Shown here: positions 63,622 through 64,000 of the stretch, in pieces
Layout of the letters: every line of letters begins with the position of its first letter
Numbering within the stretch: the first letter of the stretch is position 1
Origin: Wuchereria bancrofti
Lineage: Eukaryota; Nematoda; Chromadorea; Rhabditida; Onchocercidae
Direction of reading: 5' to 3'
Length of the DNA stretch: 64,000 nt
Assembly: GCA_005281725.1 (NCBI GenBank)
Contig: SSBO01000001.1
Location: 7,548,399 to 7,612,398, forward strand
Translations under genes and position numbers: made by a program
The notes under the pieces: model-generated
The model's input: the letters and a program-made list of their open reading frames with translations, nothing else
What the model was told of the DNA's origin: nothing
Databases searched by the model: none

Positions 63622-63830
63622 TCACTCTGCAATATAATGCCATTTATCCAGTTTTTTTGGGATATCTTTCACAGCACCCGATGATGGTTGTTCAGCAATG
63701 ATTTTTTTCCACTTATCAGTGTTTGCTTGATGAGCTGTTTCATGCATATCACACGTCATTTCAGTATTTAGCTGTGGTGATGATTCGTTGACAAGACGCT
63801 TCCAAAATTCATGTGTTTCAGAAATAACAC
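63622..63830 (-). CDS. soluble inorganic pyrophosphatase, last exon (partial)
   Basis: Hydrolyses pyrophosphate to phosphate, driving biosynthetic reactions. Only the final exon is in the window: TTTTTAG ends at 63831, the frame enters in phase 1 and runs 68 codons to TGA. It matches the C-terminal tail of eukaryotic family I pyrophosphatases: THEFWKRLV corresponds to the THDHWKALV helix, a spacer of similar length follows, and LDKWHYIAE matches the VDKWFHHQ end. The catalytic Asp/Glu residues lie in upstream exons outside the window, so activity cannot be judged. The nematode gene is probably a pyp-1 orthologue, by inference. Confidence 0.72.
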
Positions 63831-64000
63831 CTAAAAATTAACATATTTAAACACAGACACCAATACTGCTTGATATATTTATTGAAACAATACTAAGTCT
63901 TAACATATGATATAGACAGTTCCTATATCACACTTCAAAATTAAAAATTTTTTGGATAATTTTTTGGATAATGGAAAAAATTTGGATAATTGAATGAACT
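63831..64000 (-). other. intron of the pyrophosphatase gene (partial)
   Basis: AT-rich sequence upstream of the last exon with no further exon visible before the window ends. Confidence 0.65.

Overview
The window is nuclear DNA of an animal with introns, most likely a clade III (filarial/spirurid) nematode. It is very AT-rich, introns are mostly a few hundred bases with TTTCAG/TTTTAG acceptors, and every complete gene has a splice-acceptor-like AG a few bases to about 40 bases before its ATG with no obvious upstream donor, as expected for spliced-leader trans-splicing. The species assignment is inference; no ribosomal or mitochondrial marker is present.

Bases 1-34,900 (left half) are gene-poor: AT-rich sequence packed with trinucleotide (ATT/AAT), dinucleotide and tetranucleotide microsatellites, including a nearly perfect 784-bp (GAAT)n array, a 281-bp N gap, and two places where a single N is followed by a near-identical repeat of sequence already present upstream. 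Those two repeats look like unmerged haplotype contigs rather than real tandem duplications. A few short islands with coding-like composition and splice-like borders lie on the + strand (16.6, 20.2, 20.8-21.4, 22.4 and 33.0 kb), but I could not join them into a gene or recognise a family.

Bases 34,900-64,000 (right half) hold seven genes, all on the minus strand. From right to left (5' to 3'): the last exon of a soluble inorganic pyrophosphatase; an SMC5/6-complex kleisin Nse4; a Vms1/ANKZF1 peptidyl-tRNA hydrolase of ribosome quality control; type I isopentenyl-diphosphate isomerase; signal peptidase complex subunit 3; the deubiquitinase USP46; and the cofilin phosphatase Slingshot. Exon-intron models for the six complete genes were worked out by hand; splice phases are consistent across every junction and the conserved catalytic motifs are intact.

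These are housekeeping genes with no shared pathway. Their common strand, short spacing (0.6 kb for vms1-idi) and SL-type acceptors suggest that at least vms1-idi, and perhaps idi-spcs3, form a nematode operon. I found no transposon ORF, RNA gene, CRISPR or clearly novel biological system. The most useful second looks are the haplotype-duplication junctions, a GC-AG intron and an ATG-only first exon in usp-46, an acceptor next to an A9 run in vms1, and the orphan + strand exon-like islands.
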